From Synechococcus sp. CS-1329 (GTDB lineage: Bacteria > Cyanobacteriota > Cyanobacteriia > PCC-6307 > Cyanobiaceae), in the NCBI RefSeq assembly GCF_025128055.1, contig NZ_JAHLYS010000016.1:1-64000 (forward strand): 64,000 nt of DNA, in the 5' to 3' direction. Shown here piece after piece: positions 11,635 through 27,171 of this stretch. Position 1 is the stretch's first letter. Each line of letters begins with the position of its first letter. The notes beneath the pieces are model-generated. The model was not told the origin of the DNA, did not search any database, and was given only the letters and a program-made list of their open reading frames with translations. A program made the translations under genes and the position numbers.

Positions 11635-12474
11635 ATGACCGTCCCCACCAAGTCCGCTGGGGCCAGCGCCCTTCCGGCGCTGGTTGACTCCCACTGTCAC
11701 GTGGTCTTCAGCACCTTCGAGGCCGACCTCGATGCGGTGGCTGAGCGCTGGCGCGCAGCGGGCGTTGTGTCCCTTCTTCACGCCTGTGTCGAGCCTTCCC
11801 AGATCGCTCCGATCCGGGCCTTGGCCGATCGCTTTCCAGAGTTGCGGTATTCGGTGGGAGTTCATCCCCTCGACACCGAACACTGGGATCCCACCACCCA
11901 GGCGGTGCTGCGCCAGGCCGCCCTCGACGACGAGCGGGTGGTGGCCATCGGGGAACTGGGCCTGGATCTCTTCCGCGACTCCAACCTGGAAGGACAGTTG
12001 GCGGTCCTGCGGCCCCAGCTCGATCTGGCTGTGGAGCTGGATCTGCCGGTGATCATTCACTGCCGCGACGCTGCTGAGCCGATGGTTCAGGAGCTGCGCC
12101 AGCGCCAGGCCGAGGGCCGCTGTCCCCGGGGGGTGATGCACTGCTGGGGCGGCACTCCCCAGGAGATGGCCTCGTTTCTGGAGTTGGGGCTGTACATCAG
12201 CTTCAGTGGAACGGTCACCTTCCCCAAGGCCTTCGAGACCCATGCCTGCGCCCAGCAGGTTCCGGCCGATCGCTACCTGGTGGAAACCGACTGCCCCTTC
12301 CTGGCACCGGTTCCCCGCCGCGGCAAACGCAATGAGCCTGCCTTCGTGGCCTCCGTGGCCAGCCGGGTGGCGGAGCTCAGGGGCGAGCCCTTAGGGCAGG
12401 TGGCTGCCGATTCCACAGCCAATGCGGTACGCCTGTTTTGCCTGCCCATGCCAACTGCTTCCAATAGTGTATGA
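11635..12474 (+). CDS. tatD: TatD family metal-dependent hydrolase
   Basis: A 279-residue TIM-barrel amidohydrolase of the TatD DNase family, with metal-binding motifs DSHCHVVF (about 17-24), GELGLD, IIHCRDA and VETDCPFLAP. TatD proteins have 3'-5' exonuclease activity in DNA repair or quality control. The ATG at 11635 was preferred to 11602, which would overlap rpsT. Its last codons coincide with a TATGAT box at 12470-12475 that might serve the rpoB promoter. Confidence 0.92.
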   Translation: MTVPTKSAGASALPALVDSHCHVVFSTFEADLDAVAERWRAAGVVSLLHACVEPSQIAPIRALADRFPELRYSVGVHPLDTEHWDPTTQAVLRQAALDDERVVAIGELGLDLFRDSNLEGQLAVLRPQLDLAVELDLPVIIHCRDAAEPMVQELRQRQAEGRCPRGVMHCWGGTPQEMASFLELGLYISFSGTVTFPKAFETHACAQQVPADRYLVETDCPFLAPVPRRGKRNEPAFVASVASRVAELRGEPLGQVAADSTANAVRLFCLPMPTASNSV

Positions 12475-12684
12475 TGTTTTATTGGTTTGGTAGCGTGAGC
12501 GCACCATTGTCTAGGTCGGCAGCTCCGATTCGAGAGTCATCAGCGTGAATACGGCAAGGTTCTTCTCCTCCTGTGGGGAGATCCATTTCATGCCTTGGGC
12601 CGCCTCTGGGCTTGCCATCCGCGTCAGGCATGTTCCCGCTGACGCAGCTTATCCAATTGTTCACCCGTTCCTGCAGGTTCCCGC
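12475..12684 (+). other. rpoB upstream leader region
   Basis: This 210-base gap between tatD and rpoB contains no convincing ORF. A TATGAT hexamer at 12470-12475 resembles a -10 box, but no -35 match lies 17 bases upstream, so the promoter is only a guess. A long leader ahead of rpoB would allow regulation of polymerase synthesis. Confidence 0.4.
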
Positions 12685-15600
12685 ATGAGCAGCGCGATTC
12701 AGGTCGCCAAGACCGTCACCTACCTGCCCGATCTGGTCGAGGTGCAGCGGGCAAGTTTCAAGTGGTTCCTGGAGAAGGGTCTGATTGAGGAGCTCGACAG
12801 CTTCTCTCCGATCACCGACTACACCGGAAAGCTTGAGCTCCACTTTGTCGGCACGGAGTACCGCCTGAAGCGGCCCCGCCACGATGTCGAAGAGGCGAAG
12901 CGACGCGATGCCACCTTCGCCTCGCAGATGTATGTCACCTGCCGGCTGGTCAACAAGGAAACCGGTGAGATCAAGGAGCAGGAAGTCTTCATCGGCGAAC
13001 TGCCGCTGATGACCGAGCGCGGCACCTTCATCATCAATGGCGCTGAGCGGGTGATCGTCAACCAGATCGTGCGCAGCCCCGGCGTTTACTTCAAAGATGA
13101 GCAAGATAAGAACGGCCGCAAGACCTTCAACGCCAGTCTCATCCCCAACCGTGGTGCCTGGCTGAAGTTCGAAACTGACAAGAACGATCTACTGCACGTT
13201 CGTGTCGATAAAACCCGCAAGATCAATGCTCATGTGTTGATGCGGGCAATCGGGCTCTCCGATAACGATGTGCTCGACAAGCTCCGTCATCCGGAGTACT
13301 ACAAGAAGTCGATTGAAGCGGCTAACGACGAGGGCATCTCCTCAGAGGATCAGGCGCTGCTGGAGCTCTACAAGAAGCTACGGCCCGGCGAGCCCCCTTC
13401 GGTCAGCGGTGGTCAGCAGCTGCTGCACAGCCGCTTCTTTGATCCCAAGCGCTACGACCTGGGCCGGGTGGGCCGCTACAAGATCAACAAGAAGCTGCGG
13501 CTCACCATCCCCGATGCCGTGCGCACCCTCACGGCTGAGGATGTGCTCTCCACGATCGATTATCTGATCAATCTCGAGCTCGATGTGGGCGGGGCCTCCC
13601 TCGATGACATCGACCACCTCGGCAACCGCCGCGTGCGTTCTGTTGGCGAACTGCTGCAGAACCAGGTGCGCGTCGGCCTCAACCGCCTTGAGCGGATCAT
13701 CAAGGAGCGCATGACCGTCGGGGAGACCGAATCGCTCACCCCTGCCCAGTTGGTGAACCCCAAGCCTCTGGTGGCGGCAATCAAGGAGTTCTTCGGCTCC
13801 AGCCAGCTCAGCCAGTTCATGGACCAGACCAACCCCCTGGCGGAGCTGACCCACAAACGGCGCATCAGCGCCCTCGGCCCAGGCGGTCTCACCCGCGAGC
13901 GAGCCGGCTTCGCCGTGCGCGACATTCACCCGTCCCACTACGGACGTATCTGCCCGATCGAGACCCCTGAGGGTCCCAATGCCGGTCTGATCGGTTCGCT
14001 GGCCACCCACGCCCGCGTCAATGAATACGGTTTCATCGAAACCCCCTTCTGGAAAGTGGAGAACGGCTTCGTCCACAAGCAGGGCGATCCGATCTATCTC
14101 TCCGCCGACCTTGAAGACGAATGCCGGGTGGCTCCTGGTGACGTGGCCACCGATGCTGACGGCCGCATCCTGGCTGAGCTGATCCCCGTCCGCTACCGCC
14201 AGGATTTTGAGAAAGTGCCACCCGAGCAGGTGGATTACGTCCAGCTCTCGCCGGTTCAGGTGATCTCGGTCGCCACCTCACTGATCCCTTTCCTCGAGCA
14301 TGACGACGCCAACCGGGCTCTGATGGGCTCGAACATGCAGCGTCAGGCGGTGCCCCTGCTGCGGCCCGAGCGGCCCCTGGTGGGCACAGGCCTGGAAACC
14401 CAGGTGGCCCGTGACTCGGGCATGGTGCCGATCACCCGGGTGAATGGCACTGTCACCTTCGTGGATGCCACGGCGATTGTGATCCGCGATGAACAGGGCA
14501 CTGATCACATTCACCACCTTCAGAAATACCAGCGTTCCAATCAGGACACCTGCCTGAATCAGCAGCCCATTGTCAGCCAGGGTGACCAGGTCATTGCCGG
14601 TCAGGTGCTGGCCAATGGTTCGGCCTGTGAAGGCGGTGAGATCGCCCTTGGGCAGAATGTGTTGCTCGCCTACATGCCCTGGGAGGGCTACAACTACGAA
14701 GACGCGATCCTCGTGAGTGAGCGTCTCGTACAGGACGACCTCTACACCTCGGTGCACATCGAGAAGTATGAGATCGAGGCCCGTCAGACCAAGCTCGGCC
14801 CTGAGGAGATCACCAGGGAGATCCCCAATGTTGCCGAAGAGAGCCTGGGGCATCTCGATGAGATGGGAATCATTCGTATCGGCGCCTATGTCGAATCCGG
14901 TGACATCCTCGTCGGCAAGGTCACACCCAAGGGTGAGTCGGATCAGCCCCCGGAAGAGAAGCTTTTGCGGGCGATCTTTGGTGAGAAGGCCCGTGATGTT
15001 CGCGACAATTCCCTGAGGGTTCCCAGCACCGAGCGCGGCCGGGTGGTGGATGTGCGCATCTACACCCGCGAGCAGGGTGATGAGCTGCCGCCGGGGGCGA
15101 ACATGGTGGTGCGGGTCTATGTGGCCCAGCGGCGCAAGATCCAGGTGGGCGACAAGATGGCCGGCCGCCACGGCAACAAGGGCATCATCAGCCGCATCCT
15201 CCCCCGCGAGGACATGCCCTATCTGCCCGATGGCTCTCCGATCGACATCGTCCTCAATCCTCTTGGCGTTCCTTCGCGGATGAACGTGGGCCAGGTGTTC
15301 GAATGCCTGATGGGCTGGGCGGCGTCCCACCTCGACTGCCGGGTCAAGGTGGTGCCGTTTGATGAGATGCACGGCAACGAAACGTCCAAGAACACCGTGC
15401 AGAAGTACCTGGAGGAAGCCGCCAGCCTCCCAGGCAAGGAATGGGTCTATGACCCGGAGAACCCCGGCAAGATCCAACTGATTGACGGCCGCACCGGCGA
15501 GCCCTTTGATCAGCCTGTCACCGTTGGCTACGCCCACATCCTCAAGCTGGTTCACCTGGTGGATGACAAGATCCACGCCCGCTCCACTGGTCCCTACTCC

Positions 15601-15975
15601 CTCGTCACCCAGCAGCCCCTGGGCGGCAAGGCTCAGCAGGGTGGTCAGCGGCTTGGTGAGATGGAAGTGTGGGCCCTTGAGGCCTATGGCGCCGCCTACA
15701 CCCTGCAGGAGTTGCTCACCGTCAAGTCCGATGACATGCAGGGCCGTAATGAAGCCCTCAACGCCATCGTCAAGGGCAAGCCGATTCCCCGCCCCGGCAC
15801 CCCGGAATCCTTCAAGGTGCTGATGCGCGAATTGCAGTCGCTGGGTCTGGATATCGCCGTCTACACCGATGACGGCACTGAGGTGGATCTGATGCAGGAC
15901 GTCAACCCCCGCCGCAGCACCCCCAACCGGCCCACCTATGAGTCCCTCGGCGTCGCGGATTATGACGACGATTGA
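12685..15975 (+). CDS. rpoB: RNA polymerase beta subunit
   Basis: Catalytic beta subunit of RNA polymerase, 1096 residues, the cyanobacterial length. The conserved blocks are present: the rifampicin region ([20 protein letters not shown] and [19 protein letters not shown]), [12 protein letters not shown], and [15 protein letters not shown] near residue 821. The C-terminal clamp is [19 protein letters not shown]. First gene of rpoB-rpoC1-rpoC2. Confidence 0.99.
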   Translation: MSSAIQVAKTVTYLPDLVEVQRASFKWFLEKGLIEELDSFSPITDYTGKLELHFVGTEYRLKRPRHDVEEAKRRDATFASQMYVTCRLVNKETGEIKEQEVFIGELPLMTERGTFIINGAERVIVNQIVRSPGVYFKDEQDKNGRKTFNASLIPNRGAWLKFETDKNDLLHVRVDKTRKINAHVLMRAIGLSDNDVLDKLRHPEYYKKSIEAANDEGISSEDQALLELYKKLRPGEPPSVSGGQQLLHSRFFDPKRYDLGRVGRYKINKKLRLTIPDAVRTLTAEDVLSTIDYLINLELDVGGASLDDIDHLGNRRVRSVGELLQNQVRVGLNRLERIIKERMTVGETESLTPAQLVNPKPLVAAIKEFFGSSQLSQFMDQTNPLAELTHKRRISALGPGGLTRERAGFAVRDIHPSHYGRICPIETPEGPNAGLIGSLATHARVNEYGFIETPFWKVENGFVHKQGDPIYLSADLEDECRVAPGDVATDADGRILAELIPVRYRQDFEKVPPEQVDYVQLSPVQVISVATSLIPFLEHDDANRALMGSNMQRQAVPLLRPERPLVGTGLETQVARDSGMVPITRVNGTVTFVDATAIVIRDEQGTDHIHHLQKYQRSNQDTCLNQQPIVSQGDQVIAGQVLANGSACEGGEIALGQNVLLAYMPWEGYNYEDAILVSERLVQDDLYTSVHIEKYEIEARQTKLGPEEITREIPNVAEESLGHLDEMGIIRIGAYVESGDILVGKVTPKGESDQPPEEKLLRAIFGEKARDVRDNSLRVPSTERGRVVDVRIYTREQGDELPPGANMVVRVYVAQRRKIQVGDKMAGRHGNKGIISRILPREDMPYLPDGSPIDIVLNPLGVPSRMNVGQVFECLMGWAASHLDCRVKVVPFDEMHGNETSKNTVQKYLEEAASLPGKEWVYDPENPGKIQLIDGRTGEPFDQPVTVGYAHILKLVHLVDDKIHARSTGPYSLVTQQPLGGKAQQGGQRLGEMEVWALEAYGAAYTLQELLTVKSDDMQGRNEALNAIVKGKPIPRPGTPESFKVLMRELQSLGLDIAVYTDDGTEVDLMQDVNPRRSTPNRPTYESLGVADYDDD

Positions 15976-16027
15976 ATCCACGCCCTGAGCTTCACCGTTT
16001 CATTCGACGTCCGCGCGCCCTTCGGCC

Positions 16028-17932
16028 ATGACCAACAGCAACTCCCGCATCGAGAACCACTTCGACTACGTCAAGATCACTCTGGCTTCGCCGGAGCGGA
16101 TCATGCAGTGGGGTCAGCGCACCCTGCCCAATGGTCAGGTGGTCGGAGAGGTGACCAAGCCGGAAACGATCAACTACCGCACCCTCAAGCCCGAGATGGA
16201 TGGGCTCTTCTGCGAGAAGATCTTCGGCCCTTCCAAAGACTGGGAATGCCATTGCGGCAAATACAAGCGGGTGCGTCACCGCGGCATCGTCTGCGAACGC
16301 TGCGGCGTTGAGGTGACCGAGAGTCGGGTGCGGCGACACCGCATGGGCTTCATCAAGCTGGCGGCTCCGGTCTCCCACGTCTGGTATCTCAAGGGAATCC
16401 CCAGCTACGTGGCGATCCTGCTCGACATGCCGCTGCGGGATGTCGAGCAGATCGTTTACTTCAACTGCTACGTGGTGCTCGAGCCGGGTGACCACAAGGA
16501 TCTCACCTACAAGCAACTCCTCACCGAAGATGAGTGGCTGGAGATCGAAGACCAGATCTATGCCGAAGATTCGGAAATCGAGAATGAGCCCGAGGTGGGC
16601 ATTGGCGCCGAGGCGCTCAAGCGCCTGCTCGAAGACCTCAACCTCACCGAAATCGCTGAGCAACTGCGTGAGGATATTGCCGGCAGCAAGGGCCAGAAGC
16701 GGGCGAAGCTGATCAAGCGCCTGCGTGTGATCGACAACTTCATCGCCACAGATGCCCGCCCTGACTGGATGGTGCTCGATGCCATCCCGGTCATTCCCCC
16801 GGATCTACGCCCGATGGTGCAGCTCGATGGCGGCCGCTTCGCCACCAGTGATCTCAACGATCTCTACCGCCGGGTGATCAACCGCAACAACCGTCTGGGG
16901 CGGCTGCAGGAAATCCTGGCTCCTGAAATCATTGTTCGCAACGAAAAGCGGATGTTGCAGGAGGCTGTCGATGCCCTGATCGACAACGGCCGCCGCGGCC
17001 GCACCGTCGTGGGTGCCAACAACAGGCCGTTGAAATCGCTCAGCGACATCATCGAAGGCAAGCAGGGCCGTTTTCGTCAGAACCTGCTCGGCAAGCGGGT
17101 TGACTACTCCGGTCGTTCCGTGATCGTGGTGGGCCCCAAGCTCAAGATGCATCAGTGCGGTCTGCCCAAGGAAATGGCTATCGAGCTGTTTCAGCCCTTC
17201 GTGATCCACAGGCTGATTCGTCAGAACATCGTCAACAACATCAAGGCCGCCAAAAAGCTGATTCAGCGTGCCGATGATGAGGTGATGCAGGTGTTGCAGG
17301 AAGTGATCGAGGGGCACCCGATCATGCTCAACCGGGCTCCCACCCTGCACCGCCTCGGCATTCAGGCCTTTGAGCCCATCCTCGTCGACGGCCGTGCCAT
17401 CCAGCTTCATCCCCTGGTCTGCCCCGCCTTCAACGCCGACTTTGACGGTGACCAGATGGCCGTTCACGTGCCGTTGGCCATCGAGGCCCAGACCGAGGCG
17501 CGCATGTTGATGCTGGCCAGCAACAACATTCTCTCACCAGCCACCGGTGAGCCGATCATCACTCCGTCCCAGGACATGGTGCTGGGTATTTATTACCTCA
17601 CCGCAGTCGATCGTAAGGAGATCAAGCCCAGTTTCGGTGACCGCAGCCGCACCTATGCCGGGCTCAACGATGTGATCAATGCCTTTGATGAGCGTCACCT
17701 TGATCTGCACCAGTGGGTCTGGGTACGTTTCAGCGGTGAGGTCGACGATGAGGACGAGGGCGAGGCCCCCGTGCATGAGGAGACCCTCAGCGATGGCACC
17801 CGGATCGAGCAGTGGAAATACCGCCGCGACCGCTTCGACGAAGACGGCGCTCTGATCACCCGCTACCTGCTCACCACCGTGGGTCGTGTGGTGATGAACA
17901 GAACGATCATCGACGCGGTGGCCGCCACCTGA
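16028..17932 (+). CDS. rpoC1: RNA polymerase gamma subunit (beta' N-terminal part)
   Basis: The 634-residue gamma subunit corresponds to the N-terminal part of the bacterial beta' subunit; the split is diagnostic of cyanobacteria and plastids. The zinc-binding cysteines are in [20 protein letters not shown] (about 76-95). The catalytic magnesium loop [12 protein letters not shown] lies near residue 468. It lies 52 bases after rpoB and 78 before rpoC2. Confidence 0.99.
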   Translation: MTNSNSRIENHFDYVKITLASPERIMQWGQRTLPNGQVVGEVTKPETINYRTLKPEMDGLFCEKIFGPSKDWECHCGKYKRVRHRGIVCERCGVEVTESRVRRHRMGFIKLAAPVSHVWYLKGIPSYVAILLDMPLRDVEQIVYFNCYVVLEPGDHKDLTYKQLLTEDEWLEIEDQIYAEDSEIENEPEVGIGAEALKRLLEDLNLTEIAEQLREDIAGSKGQKRAKLIKRLRVIDNFIATDARPDWMVLDAIPVIPPDLRPMVQLDGGRFATSDLNDLYRRVINRNNRLGRLQEILAPEIIVRNEKRMLQEAVDALIDNGRRGRTVVGANNRPLKSLSDIIEGKQGRFRQNLLGKRVDYSGRSVIVVGPKLKMHQCGLPKEMAIELFQPFVIHRLIRQNIVNNIKAAKKLIQRADDEVMQVLQEVIEGHPIMLNRAPTLHRLGIQAFEPILVDGRAIQLHPLVCPAFNADFDGDQMAVHVPLAIEAQTEARMLMLASNNILSPATGEPIITPSQDMVLGIYYLTAVDRKEIKPSFGDRSRTYAGLNDVINAFDERHLDLHQWVWVRFSGEVDDEDEGEAPVHEETLSDGTRIEQWKYRRDRFDEDGALITRYLLTTVGRVVMNRTIIDAVAAT

Positions 17933-23312
<5,380 letters not shown>

Positions 23313-23340
23313 GCTGCCTCCCCGTTGTTCTGAGCTGCCT

Positions 23341-25083
23341 GTGCAACCGATCGACTGGCTGATCCTGATCACCTATCTGGTGGGCAGCCTGGTGGTGGGC
23401 CTGTGGCTGTCCCGCCGCAACAAATCCGAAGACGATTATTTCGTGGCCGGTCGCCGCCTCAATGGCTGGCTGGCCGGGGCCTCGATGGCGGCCACCACCT
23501 TCTCGGTCGACACCCCGCTCTACGTGGCGGGCCTGGTGGGGGTGCGCGGCCTGGCCGGTAACTGGGAATGGTGGAGTTTCGGCGTGGCCCATGTGGCCAT
23601 GGCCGTGGTCTTCGCTCCGCTCTGGCGCCGGAGCGGTGTGCTCACCGACGCCGCCTTCACGGAGCTGCGCTACGGCGGGGCCACCGCCGCCTGGTTGCGG
23701 GGACTGAAGGCGTTCCTCTTCGCTCTGCCGATCAACTGCATCGGCATCGGCTACGCCTTCCTGGCCATGGCCAAGGTGAGCGAGGCCCTGGGCCTGGCCT
23801 CCACCCCGGAGCAGCGGCTGTGGTTGCTGGGGGGCATCGGCCTGCTGGTGCTGGTTTACACCGCGGCGGGCGGGCTCTGGGCCGTGGTGGTCACCGACAT
23901 GCTGCAGCTGGTGCTGGCCCTCGCCGGCGCGGTGGCAGTGGCGGTGGCGGCTGTGCATGCCGCCGGCGGCATGGACGCGATGCTCAGCAGCCTGCGGGCC
24001 CTGGACCGTCCCGAGCTGTTGGCGATGGTGCCCTGGCAGGTGCAGGACGGTGGTCTGCGCTGGATCGACAGTGCCGGCATCAGCATGGGTACTTTCAGTG
24101 CCTACATCGCCCTGCAGTGGTGGAGCTTTCGCCGCAGTGACGGCGGCGGCGAGTTCATCCAGAGGCTGCTGGCCACCCGCAACGAGGCGGAGGCCCGCAA
24201 GGCCAGCTGGGTGTTCCTGGGGGTGAACTACCTGCTGCGCAGCTGGCCCTGGATCGTGGTGGCCCTGGCGGCGGTGGTGCTGCTGCCCGACCAGACCGAC
24301 TGGGAGCAGAGCTACCCGCTGCTGGCGGTGAAGCTGCTGCCGCCGGTGGCCCTCGGGCTTGTGGTGGTGTCCCTGGTGGCGGCCTTCATGAGCACGGTGA
24401 GCACGGCGGTGAACTGGGGGGCCAGTTACCTCACCCACGACCTCTATCAACGTTTCATCCGCCCCGCCGCCAGCCAGCGGGAGCTGCTGATCATGGGCCA
24501 GCTGGCCTCGGTGCTGCTGGTGGTGCTGGGGGTGATCACGGCCCTGATGAGCACCAGCATCGGCGCGGTGTTCCGGCTGGTGATCGCCATCGGCACCGGC
24601 CCGGGGGTGGTGCTGGTGCTGCGCTGGTTCTGGTGGCGGATCAATGCGGCAGCGGAACTGTCGGCGATGCTCGGGGGCTTCCTGGTGGGCATGGCCACCT
24701 CGGTGGTGCCGGTGCTGCGCATCGACGACTACGGCCTGAGGCTGATGGTCACCACCCTGCTCACGGCCGTGCTCTGGCTGGTGGTGCTGTTCTCCACCCC
24801 GCCGGAATCCGCCGAGGTGCTGGAGCGCTTCGTGCGGCAGGTGCAGCCGGCGGGGCCTGGCTGGCGCCACTGGCGCCAGCGCACAGGGGTGGAGCCGTCA
24901 GAAACGCTGTTGGATCTGCTCAGCAAGCTGGTGCTCAGCTGCGCCGTTCTCTTCGGTGGCTTGATGGGCATCGGTGGCTTCCTGCTGCACCTGCAGCTCT
25001 GGGGCTGGGGTGGTCTGGTGGCGGCGGTGCTGGGCTGCCTGGGGCTGTGGCGACGGCCCGCCCTGATCGCCAGGCTGCGCTGA
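23341..25083 (+). CDS. sodium:solute symporter (SSS family)
   Basis: A 580-residue membrane protein of the sodium:solute symporter family with about 13 hydrophobic helices. It opens with a helix then SRRNKSEDDYFVAGRRLNGWLAGASMAATTFS, a typical SSS segment, and has IALQWWSFRRSDGGGEFIQRLLATRNEAEA in mid-protein. Substrate cannot be told from sequence; relatives carry sugars, amino acids or organic acids. The GTG at 23341 is 28 bases after rlmN and starts just ahead of helix 1. Confidence 0.88.
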   Translation: MQPIDWLILITYLVGSLVVGLWLSRRNKSEDDYFVAGRRLNGWLAGASMAATTFSVDTPLYVAGLVGVRGLAGNWEWWSFGVAHVAMAVVFAPLWRRSGVLTDAAFTELRYGGATAAWLRGLKAFLFALPINCIGIGYAFLAMAKVSEALGLASTPEQRLWLLGGIGLLVLVYTAAGGLWAVVVTDMLQLVLALAGAVAVAVAAVHAAGGMDAMLSSLRALDRPELLAMVPWQVQDGGLRWIDSAGISMGTFSAYIALQWWSFRRSDGGGEFIQRLLATRNEAEARKASWVFLGVNYLLRSWPWIVVALAAVVLLPDQTDWEQSYPLLAVKLLPPVALGLVVVSLVAAFMSTVSTAVNWGASYLTHDLYQRFIRPAASQRELLIMGQLASVLLVVLGVITALMSTSIGAVFRLVIAIGTGPGVVLVLRWFWWRINAAAELSAMLGGFLVGMATSVVPVLRIDDYGLRLMVTTLLTAVLWLVVLFSTPPESAEVLERFVRQVQPAGPGWRHWRQRTGVEPSETLLDLLSKLVLSCAVLFGGLMGIGGFLLHLQLWGWGGLVAAVLGCLGLWRRPALIARLR

Positions 25084-25137
25084 GTGGCGCCGGTAGGGAT
25101 GATGGGGCACATCAACGACACCTGCGGCGTCCCATCG

Positions 25138-25266
25138 ATGACCTCCTTCCTGCGCACCGTCCTGCTGCCGCTGGTGATCGTGGCCCTGTTCGCCCTGGCG
25201 CTGTTTGCAGTCAGCGCCAGGATCTGGTTGCCGGGTGACATGGCCGCCCCCGCTCCGATCGGCTGA
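25138..25266 (+). CDS. small one-helix membrane protein
   Basis: A 42-residue ORF with one clear membrane helix (LLPLVIVALFALALFAV) and a short polar end. It lies between the symporter and the HEAT-repeat gene, 5 bases before the latter. An in-frame ATG upstream would add about a dozen residues. I recall similar small proteins in other picocyanobacteria but no function is known. Confidence 0.55.
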   Translation: MTSFLRTVLLPLVIVALFALALFAVSARIWLPGDMAAPAPIG

Positions 25267-25271
25267 GGGCC

Positions 25272-26096
25272 ATGACCGACCAATCGAAGCCCGAATTCGG
25301 CGAATCCCCGCCTGCTTACCCCTACGGTCCGGCCGAGCTGGCCTTCGACCCGGAACTGCTGGCGGGTGAGCTGGCCCATGAGCTGCTGGGGGATCCGCTC
25401 GAAGATCTCGATGCGCTCGAGCCCGCCGAGGCCGACATCGCCGCTGAATGTGACCTGGGGCTGGAGTGGCTCAGGGGCGTTCACGATCAGCGCATGCAGG
25501 GGCTGCGCATTTTCTGCGAGCACCGCGACCCCCGGGCAATCCCGCTGCTGTTGCCGCTGCTGGAGGCCACCTGTCCGATTCTGCGCATGAGCGCGGTCTA
25601 TGCCCTCGGCCGCAATCCCGATCCGCGTGCGGTGGCGCCACTGTTGGCGCTGCTGCAGGACGACAGCAACGGCTACGTGCGCAAGGCGGTGGCCTGGAGC
25701 CTGGGCAACTACCCCGAGTCTCCGGTGCTCAACCCCCTGATCCGGGCCCTTCAGAACGACATCGCCGCGGTGAGGCTGTGGGCGGCTGGGTCGCTGGCGG
25801 ATGTGGGCGGGACGGGAGCCGCCAAGGCCGACCAGGCCGCCGCCCAGTTGCTGGTGAGCCTGCGCATTGACTCCGAGCCCGTGGTGCGCAGCAACAGCGC
25901 CTGGTCGCTCGGGCGCCTCTACGACCATCTGGTGGTTCCGCGCCAGGGGGAACTGGTGGAAGCGCTGGTGGCGGTCATGCTCCACGATGGCGATTCGACG
26001 GTGCGGGACGAGGCGCGGGTGGCCCTGGAGCAGCTGGAGAGTCCGGCGGTGCTGGAGCGGCTGCAGACCCTGGTGGAAGACGGTCTCATCCGCTGA
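25272..26096 (+). CDS. HEAT-repeat protein
   Basis: A 274-residue soluble protein: an acidic first 70 residues followed by five or so HEAT/PBS-lyase-type repeats (for example DPRAIPLLLPLLEATCPILR, DPRAVAPLLALLQDDSNGYV, SPVLNPLIRALQNDIAAVR). These helical repeats are protein-binding scaffolds; cyanobacterial members include phycobilin lyases and NblB, but nothing here shows lyase activity. It precedes the DUF2997-Ycf35 genes. Confidence 0.8.
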   Translation: MTDQSKPEFGESPPAYPYGPAELAFDPELLAGELAHELLGDPLEDLDALEPAEADIAAECDLGLEWLRGVHDQRMQGLRIFCEHRDPRAIPLLLPLLEATCPILRMSAVYALGRNPDPRAVAPLLALLQDDSNGYVRKAVAWSLGNYPESPVLNPLIRALQNDIAAVRLWAAGSLADVGGTGAAKADQAAAQLLVSLRIDSEPVVRSNSAWSLGRLYDHLVVPRQGELVEALVAVMLHDGDSTVRDEARVALEQLESPAVLERLQTLVEDGLIR

Positions 26097-26155
26097 CGCG
26101 GCCCCGGCAGCGTCAGGGGAACCTGGTTAACATTTGCGCACCTGAGTGAGCCTGG

Positions 26156-26368
26156 ATGGCCCAGACCACCATCCGCTTCCGTATCCGTCCCGATGGGCGT
26201 GTCGAGGAGCTTGTGGAAGGCGTCCAGGGTGCTGCCTGCGAGCAGCTCACCGAACGGATCGAGAACCAACTCGGTTCTCTGCAGCAGCGCCGCTCCACCT
26301 CCGAGGCCTTTGTGGCCGCAGCTCAGGAGGTCACCCCCTCCGTGGGCGTGCACCAGCGCTCCGCCTGA
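26156..26368 (+). CDS. DUF2997 protein
   Basis: A 70-residue protein matching DUF2997, with the core TIRFRIRPDGRVEELVEGVQG. The family is unexplained and travels with Ycf35 (DUF1257), as here, 28 bases upstream of it. Such pairing suggests the two act together. Confidence 0.85.
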   Translation: MAQTTIRFRIRPDGRVEELVEGVQGAACEQLTERIENQLGSLQQRRSTSEAFVAAAQEVTPSVGVHQRSA

Positions 26369-26396
26369 GTTAAAACCGTCCTTTTCGGCCGCTCCC

Positions 26397-26789
26397 ATGT
26401 CCCACTTCAGCACCGTCAAAACCGAACTGCGCGACCGCGGGGCCCTGCTGGGCGCCCTGCGGGACCTGGGCCACGAGCCTGAGCTGGGGGAGCGGCCGGT
26501 GCGCGGCTACCGCGGTCAGACCGTCCTGGCCGAAGTGGCCCTCACCCGCGACGACGGTTGTGATATCGGCTTCCGCTGGAATGCCGACTCCGCCAGCTAT
26601 GAGCTGGTCACCGACCTGGAGCTGTGGAAGCAGCCGATTCCGGTGGAGCGTTTCCTCTCCCAGATCACCCAGCGCTATGCCCTGCGCCAGGTGCTGGCGG
26701 CCTCGGCCCAGGAGGGCTTTCAGGTGAGCGAGCAGACCTCCAGCCTGGACGGATCGATTGAACTGGTGGTGACCCGCTGGGATGGCTGA
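26397..26789 (+). CDS. ycf35: Ycf35 (DUF1257) protein
   Basis: A 130-residue protein of the Ycf35 family, also encoded in red-algal plastids; function unknown. It begins MSHFSTVKTELRDRGALLGAL and contains GYDIGFRW-like DDGCDIGFRWNADSASYEL and ITQRYALRQVL. It sits between DUF2997 and a 4Fe-4S ferredoxin and overlaps the ferredoxin start by 8 bases, indicating one operon. Confidence 0.9.
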   Translation: MSHFSTVKTELRDRGALLGALRDLGHEPELGERPVRGYRGQTVLAEVALTRDDGCDIGFRWNADSASYELVTDLELWKQPIPVERFLSQITQRYALRQVLAASAQEGFQVSEQTSSLDGSIELVVTRWDG

Positions 26790-27171
26790 AGTGGATCCTT
26801 CGGTGGCTTTCGCCGCCCCTGCCCGCAGCCGTGAGCAACCCAGCGGCCAGGAACCGCTGCTGGGCGGAAGCCTGCGTCAGCAAGCCGTCTGGGTGGATGA
26901 GGCCGTGTGTATCGGCTGCCGCTACTGCGCCCATGTGGCGGGCAACACGTTTCTGGTGGAACCGGTCTGGGGTCGCTCCCGGGCGATCCGTCAGGACGGC
27001 GACAGCACCGAGACCATCCAGGAAGCGATCGACACCTGCCCAGTGGATTGCATCCACTGGGTGCCCTACGAGGACGTGTCCCAGCTCGACCATCGCCTGC
27101 GCTCCCAGGAGCTGTTGCCCCTGGGTTATCCGAGCCAATCCCGCGTTCAGCGCACGTTGCCTCGGCCTTGA
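26782..27171 (+). CDS. single-cluster 4Fe-4S ferredoxin
   Basis: A 129-residue electron carrier with one cluster-binding set: CIGCRYC (three cysteines) and CPVDC further on, in the order seen in cyanobacterial and plant DnaJ-linked ferredoxins. The first 40 residues are polar and variable. It overlaps ycf35 by 8 bases at its start and the aldo/keto reductase by 4 bases at its end (TTGA), so the three are likely translated together; it may pass electrons to one of them (inference). Confidence 0.88.
   Translation: MAEVDPSVAFAAPARSREQPSGQEPLLGGSLRQQAVWVDEAVCIGCRYCAHVAGNTFLVEPVWGRSRAIRQDGDSTETIQEAIDTCPVDCIHWVPYEDVSQLDHRLRSQELLPLGYPSQSRVQRTLPRP

Noticed and set aside
12470-12475. TATGAT as rpoB promoter -10 box
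   Set aside because: No -35-like hexamer lies 16-18 bases upstream, so it is mentioned but not listed as a promoter.
14278-15981. 567-codon minus-strand frame
   Set aside because: Antisense to rpoB; composition is a mirror of that gene and no family is recognisable.
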